NCBI RefSeq assembly: GCF_002865645.1 | Contig: NW_020194558.1 | Coordinates: 1,764,014 to 1,828,013 of the forward strand | Direction of reading: 5' to 3' | From: Hyaloscypha bicolor E | Taxonomy: Eukaryota; Ascomycota; Leotiomycetes; Helotiales; Hyaloscyphaceae | DNA length: 64,000 nt | Part shown: positions 58,016 to 64,000 of the stretch, piece after piece | How positions within the stretch are numbered: the stretch's first letter is position 1 | How the letters are laid out: each line of letters starts with the position of its first letter | The notes under the pieces: generated by a model | The model's input: only the letters and a program-made list of their open reading frames with translations | What the model was told of the DNA's origin: nothing | The model's database searches: none | Translations under genes and position numbers: made by a program

Positions 58016-61000
58016 TAATTTAAAGCTTATCTATTTCTTAATCCTATAGAGAATCTAAATAATATCTATCCGATTAGTTTTTAATAAGTATAAATGTAAT
58101 ATACTATAGTTATTCCTAAACCGGTTAACTAATATTAGAATAAAAGAAAGCCCTAGAATAACTAGGCAAGTTAGAAGAAGCTATAATACGAGATACTACT
58201 AGTATATTACTAGAAAATAAACTAGAGTCTCTTATTAAGTTTCCTAAGAAATCCAAATATTCCGTTAATATTTATAATAAAAGAGACATTTTTTTCCAGA
58301 AAACAGAAAAAGAAAAGAAACCTGCCTTATTAAAAGTAAAGTTCCGAGAGTTACTTTGGAACCTAGAGGCTTTATATAAAGAGATTATTAAACTAATTCT
58401 AAAAATATATAATATCCTTACCTATAGTAAGAATTATTATAATTAGCTAAGAGAAACCAAATAAGCCCTATAAAAGAATAAAGCTATTATTAAAAAGCTT
58501 ATTATATAGCCTGCCGGGATAACTAGTTTCCTTACTCTAGAAAGTAAATACTTAGTTAAACTCCCTAATTCTCTTATTTTTAAAGATATAACTAAGGATA
58601 GTATTATCTTTAATAATTAGTTAGTTTAGATTAAGAATAAGCTCTATAGTAACTCTAATACTTATTAGATAGAGGACCTCAAGATTATTTATATATCCGG
58701 CCATATAAGTAGCTATATTTTTATACTAATTTCTCCTTACCTAAACTAGGATAATTAATATATATATGAGATTATTAGGGAACTATATACCTATCTAGAG
58801 AAGCTATATAGTAACCCGAATAAGGAATATAATACTCGGTAAGTATTTAAGGAACTATTTATAAAGAAAAGCCAGACTTTTTAGGAATTCTATATTCTAT
58901 TCCTAAGATATATAGTAAATAGAAATATTAACCCGTAAGACCTTAAAAATAACTTAAATAATAAGCTTATCTGGAAGCTTTAAGAGGCTATAGCTATATA
59001 CTATAATAACCCGACTATTCGTACTATAGAGTTTATATAATACTATATTATAAATAACTAGTAAATCCGAGCTTATTATAAAAAGAAAAAATAGGTATTT
59101 AAGAAAGCTAATAAAGATATAAATAAGCCAAGCCCAGGAGGCGCCCCTTATATAAAGCCCGCTCCTAAGATCCTAGTAATAAATAAGCCTATTATCCCGA
59201 AAACCGGATCCTTAGATCTCAAATACTATAACTATAATAGATTTAGTTATATATCTAGGAACTATCTAGAGCCTAAGATAAAGTATATAAAGTAAGTTTT
59301 AGTAGCCAAGCTAATAGTACTTATTATAAATAAGCTATTTAAGGATATAGAATAGGGAAACAAGGACCCCTAAAAGAAGTTTTCTCTTTAGGGCTATATT
59401 ATATAAATATAATAGAAGTTAATTTGAGCTAGTTACTAGGAAATAAAGTATTTATATTTCCTTATATAGTTAGTAATAATAGATTAGGTATTAAGACTTC
59501 TTTTCTTATTAATACTAAAGTAAACGGATATACTTTTATTAATTCCAAGTTTATAAGAATAATCGAATAATTTTTAGATATTAAGCTTATTTAATTAGTA
59601 TTATCCTATAATATAAGGAGGTTTAATAGTAAATAGACTATATTTATTATTTACTATATTAAGCTTATACTCTTAATTAATAGACGGAAGATCCTAATAC
59701 CTATACTAGTTATAGGGCTAGGTAAGTATAATATAATTTTGGAATAATAGTAGTTTATAAATACTAGTATTCTAATTAATTATAAGAATAAAAGGTTAAT
59801 CTAGCTAGATAATTAGCCTAGAAAAAAGGATTAGGATAAGGTCCTAATTACTATATATAAGAACTTAAAACCTGGGAAAAGTAACTAGTACTAAGAAGAT
59901 ATAGATAAAAGAGATAAAGCTATAGCTATAGATAAGTTCTAGAGACCTTAGCTTATAAAAAGAAAACCCCCTTATTTTCTTCCTGAGCCGGGCTTAGAAA
60001 GCTATATATAGTAAAAGAATTAAGCTTAATACTATAGAGAAATACAAGTAGCTTTAGGGAATATAGAAGTTTCTCCTAAGCCAGAGATAGGAATATTAAA
60101 CCTATATTATCTAAAGGAAAGCTATAAGATCTAGTTAAGGCCCTTAGTTAATATTATAGATATCTCGCCGGCCGCTTTCTAGATAAATCTATAGAAGAAA
60201 AAAAACCTTTTTTTTATAATATTATTTTTTGAGATTAATAAAAAGCTAGAATTATAGTAAGAGAATAAGTTCGTTTCAGGTAAGTAATAGCTAGGAAAGA
60301 CGGAGCTATAATAGCTAGTAAGAGTCTTACTAGAAAAGTTTAAGGATTTTATAGATATTTTCTTAAAGGAAATATTAAATATCTTATTCTTATATTAATT
60401 ATATAACTATAAGATTTAGATTAATAATTCTAAAGGCCTAGAGAGCCTAGAATATTTCCTGCTCTATTAATAGTTAACCTATAAGCTATAGGAAATTAAG
60501 TGCTTCCTTAAAGAGAACCTCTAATAGGGCTTTATTAAGCTAGTTCTCTTTTATATCTCTAATTCTTTTTATAAAGAAGGCTAATAGAGCTTTTTAATTC
60601 TATATTAACTATTATAAGCTAAATAACTTAATATAAAAGAACTATTATTCTTTTTCTCTTATTTATAAGACCCTTATATGGCTAGCTTAAGCTAAGGTCT
60701 ATATAAAGCTAGATATTTAGTAAGTATTTTATTAAATCCAAATAGATCCAGAATTAGAAGAACTTATAATATTCTATATAAAATATGGGGCCTATAAGTA
60801 TAAGATTCTTTAGGAAGGCCTAACTAATAGCCCTATTATATATTAGAGATATATAAATAATATTCTCTTTAATTATCTTAATGTTTTTTATATAATTTAC
60901 TTAGATAATATCCTAATTTACTCGAATAATTCCCTAGAGTATAAAGACTATATATAAAAGGTTCTTTAGTAATTACGGAATACTAGCCTCTAAATAGATA

Positions 61001-63523
61001 TTAAGAAATTAGAGTTTAAGATTATTTATATAAAGTACCTAGGCTTTATTATTTTTACTAGAGATATTAAAGTAGATCTAGATAAGATAATAGTTATTAA
61101 GAACTAGTAATTACTAAAGATAATTAAAGAAATATAAGGCTTTCTAAGTTTTTATAACTTTTATTAGTACTTTATTACGGAATATAGCTATATAATAAAG
61201 CCCTTAATAGCTCTAATATATAAGAGAGTTCTATTTAAGTAGATAGATTAGTATTAAGAAGGTTTTACTAAACTAAAGTAAGCTATATTCTTAGTACTAA
61301 TTTTATATTACTATAACCCGAATTTCCTTACTATAATTAAGACAGATATATTAAATAAAGTTATAGCTAGTATTCTTTTATAGTAAGACCCCTAGATAGG
61401 ACTCTGGCACCCGGTAGTATTCTTTTTTAAGACTATATAATTAGTAGAGCTAAACTATAATATTTATAATAAAGAGATACTTATTATTATTCTTTTTTTA
61501 ACTAAATAGTAAGTAAAACTAGAAGGCCTATAGAAGGTATTCTTTATAATTTACTTAGACTACTAAGCCCTTAAGTACTTTATAACTATAAAGAAGCTTT
61601 TAGTAAGATAAGCTTATTAGGTAAAGTATTTTTCTTGCTATTATTTTAAGCTTATATATTAGATAAATAAGTTAAATAAATAAGTAAATACCCTAAATAA
61701 GAAATACGAAAATGTAATTACCTAGGATAAGGTAATAGTAGCTTATTAAACCCAAATTCTCTTCCTATAACAAAAAATTAATAATAATATTATATGAGAT
61801 CTCTAGTTAGCCCTAATTAAGGCCTTTATAAACCTGGCTTAGGAAGAAACCTAGTATAATAGTATCTAGCTAGTAAATAAGCTATTAAGCGAGAACCGAG
61901 AGTTACCGGAGCTAGAAAAGCTACGGAATAAGGCAAGAAATAAAAAGAAAGGTACTTGGATATTATAAGATAGCCTTCTCTTATAATATAGTAAACTATT
62001 TATACCTAATAGTATAATAATACCCGAGATACTTTTATATATTACTTTTATTTAGGAGATATATATATAGCCTCTAATAGGATACCCAGAATAAGCCAAG
62101 CTTTAATAGCTTCTTTAGGTCCGCTATTATTAGCTAGGCTAAGGTATAGATATTAATTAGTATAGGGATAATTACTATACTTACTAATAATCCCATATTT
62201 CTAGAAATAAGAAGCCAGGGCTCTTATATCTATTACTAGTTCCTAATTACCCCTAGTAGTATATATTAGTAGATTTTAAGAAGTGCCTAGAGAATAGGAA
62301 TAAGTATAATATAATAGTAATCTTTATTAATTATCTGGGCAAGTATCCTATTATAATTTCTATCCGAGATATAGTAATAGCTAAAGAGTTAGTACCCCTA
62401 TTTCTTATCTATATAGTTTACTAAGTTAGTATTCCGGAGACTATAGTATCTAATTAAGGCCCCTAGTTTATATCGGATTTCTGGAGCGAGTTCTATAAGT
62501 ATATTAGTATAAAGCTTAAGTTATTAATTACTAATTATTCCTAAATTAATAACTAGATAGAGATTATTAACTAGTATTTTAACTAATAGCTATATTCCTA
62601 TATAAATTACTATTAGGATAATTGGGACGAATAGGTAATAATAATTAACTACTAGTAGGTAACTCTAGTCTATAAGATTATAGGCTAATTCCTGTTTCTT
62701 ATAAAGAAAAGCTATAAATTACGGATATTATTTAACTAGGAAACCCAAGTATAATTAGGTACCCTAAAAGAAGAGCTAAATAAATAGGAGGTAAAGGCCC
62801 TAGTAATATGGCTTTATAAATTATAGTAAAAAATATAGGAGAATATAATATAAGTATAAGAATATTATATTACTTAAGCTAATAAGTACTACTAACTAGT
62901 AAACTTTAAAGTAAGAAACAAGGTATGAATTACTACTAAGTACTAGAAGAATAATTATTCGAGCCATAAGCTAGCTTACTAAATAAAAGAATTATATGAA
63001 ATCCTGGAATAAGTAGGATATTTCTTTAGGCTTAAGCTTCCGGAATTAATAAAAATATATCTGGTATTTTATATAAAGAAGCTATATAAAGATCTAAGTA
63101 ACTCCTTTTCTGGATAAGTAAATCCGGAGCCTCTATTATTAGAACTATAAGATAAGAAAACGGAGTATAAAGTTTAAGAGATATAAGTAGTAAAACTACT
63201 TTATAGGAAGCTAAAATACTGAGTTTAGTAGAAAGAATAGGACCTAGATCCGGAATAATATCTTGCTTCCTTATTAAGTAATAGTACCCTAGTTCTTTAG
63301 AGCTTTTATAATAAGAATCCCGAATAGCTAGAACTGCCCTAGAATCTTTCCTATTAGTTAGATTATACTAAGAATAATATATTACCGGAATTATATAATA
63401 TAAACGAAAATCCTTTAAAGTTATATATAAAAGACCCTGGCCTTTAATATGTAACCTGTAACTTGGAAATTTAATAGGAACTTTTAAAGCTCGGGAATAA
63501 GCTTATTTTAAGGAGAGAAGTAA

Positions 63524-63783
63524 TATTATAATTATTATAATATATGGTACTAGTAAGAGTTAGACTAGAACTAGAGAGGTATCTAGTATCTAAGTAAGGT
63601 ATCTATAGTTACCTGATTATTATATGTAACCCCGAGCTTAAGCTAGTATATAGGCCCGTATATAGCTTGCGATTATTTAGATCTAAGGCTTCTTTGGGAT
63701 CCTTTTCTTTCTTTAGCTTTGAATTATTAAGATAAAGATAATCTAACTATATTTTCTAGGCCCTAGATCTTATATTCGTAATA
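63524..63783 (+). repeat. 3' LTR of the 57.8-63.8 kb element
   Basis: 260-bp partner LTR, differing mainly by transitions. Followed by CTTAT at 63,784-63,788. Confidence 0.9.
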
Positions 63784-63788
63784 CTTAT

Positions 63789-64000
63789 TACCTACTAATA
63801 AATATCTTATAAGCTAATCTCTTTATCCTTAAAGAAAGTAATTTAATAAATAATTATATTTTGAAATCTATAAAATATATAACTTTTTACTAAAGCTATT
63901 TCTATAGAGGAAATTAAATAGATTAATTCTAATACGAATAATAGTAAAGGCTTATCTAATACTTTTAATAGGGCTCTTTAGGAGCCTCTAAAAGCTAGTA
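63789..64000. other. AT-rich flank to window end
   Basis: Further RIP-type sequence running off the window; no element identified. Confidence 0.5.

Larger units (their letters stand above)
57756..63783 (+). mobile_element. Second Ty3/Gypsy chromodomain element, RIP-dead
   Basis: 6,028 bp with 260-bp LTRs and flanking CTTAT duplications. Read through stops: gag with a CCHC zinc-knuckle remnant at about 59,218-59,280 (YYNYNRFSYISRNYLEPK, all Cys now Tyr and His now Tyr); protease-like segment near 59,510 (NGYTFINSKF); reverse transcriptase to YLDNILIYS at 60,898-60,924; RNase H near 61,340; integrase about 62,280-62,500 ending GP*FISDFW; chromodomain about 63,200-63,300 (DLDPE*YLAS). The gag and LTRs differ from the neighbouring element, so it is a separate family. 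It appears somewhat less mutated, with longer readable stretches. Confidence 0.92.
42900..64000. other. RIP-saturated AT-rich compartment
   Basis: From about 42,900 to the end the sequence is dominated by TA, AT, AA and TT steps. CpA, TpG and ATG are very rare, while CpT, CpC and ApG survive. That is the context pattern of repeat-induced point mutation. No ATG-initiated frame of 60 codons exists in these 21 kb. The boundary on the left is sharp, within a few hundred bases. No host gene is seen. Confidence 0.9.

Noticed and set aside
42900..64000. AT-rich block as a mitochondrial insertion or centromere
   Set aside because: The retroelement motifs, LTR pairs, TSDs and dinucleotide pattern explain it as RIPped transposons; no mitochondrial genes are seen. 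A centromeric location cannot be excluded but nothing shows it.

Overview
The window looks like nuclear DNA of a filamentous ascomycete (Pezizomycotina, perhaps Leotiomycetes; the class is inference). The genes have many short introns (about 45-180 nt) with GTAAGT/GTGAGT-type donors, CTAAC/CTGAC branch sites and YAG acceptors. The set is typically fungal: Ero1, Cks1, an Rsc4-like bromodomain protein, Ssb-type Hsp70, Cdc26, Taf2, Sas4, Ypt35, HET and NB-ARC domains. The right third carries the C-to-T/G-to-A signature of repeat-induced point mutation (RIP).

Layout. (1) 1-2.3 kb: no convincing gene. (2) 2.3-34 kb: a compact housekeeping block of 16 genes, in order ero1(-), cks1(-), Rsc4-like(+), GFA-domain protein(-), ssb1(+), F-box-like protein(-), mitochondrial rrf1(+), a predicted mitochondrial RGG-rich protein(-), cdc26(+), taf2(-), sas4-like(-), plant-IQM-like IQ protein(-), choline/ethanolamine phosphotransferase(-), DUF7707 GPI protein(-), YPT35-like PX protein(+), DsbA/thioredoxin-like protein(+). 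Exons were assembled by hand from splice signals and reading phase, and almost all junctions close in frame. (3) 34.6-42.3 kb: decaying accessory DNA. It holds an ORF with one internal stop, a broken pectin methylesterase gene containing a TACAGTA sequence that resembles a Tc1/mariner excision footprint, a MITE-like inverted-repeat element, and a HET-NB-ARC-TPR (fungal NLR) gene. The NLR gene is split by a 327-bp solo LTR with a perfect GATAT target-site duplication. (4) 42.9-64 kb: a very AT-rich, RIP-saturated block almost without CpA, TpG or ATG. Two full-length Ty3/Gypsy chromodomain elements can still be delimited to the base: 50,618-57,603 (304-bp LTRs, TSD ATTAG) and 57,756-63,783 (260-bp LTRs, TSD CTTAT). 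Remnants of a third lie at about 42.3-48.4 kb, followed by a 9 x 18-bp tandem repeat and unassigned coding debris.

How it fits together. The housekeeping half is ordinary euchromatic fungal sequence: chromatin and transcription (Rsc4-like, Taf2, Sas4-like), cell cycle (Cks1, Cdc26), protein folding (Ero1, Ssb1) and mitochondrial translation (Rrf1). The NLR gene sits about 1 kb from the RIP block, keeps near-identical 126-bp TPR-coding repeats, and carries an LTR copy at its NB-ARC/TPR boundary. This is a typical two-speed genome edge, where immune-type genes and repeats meet. I found no tRNA, rRNA or CRISPR feature.
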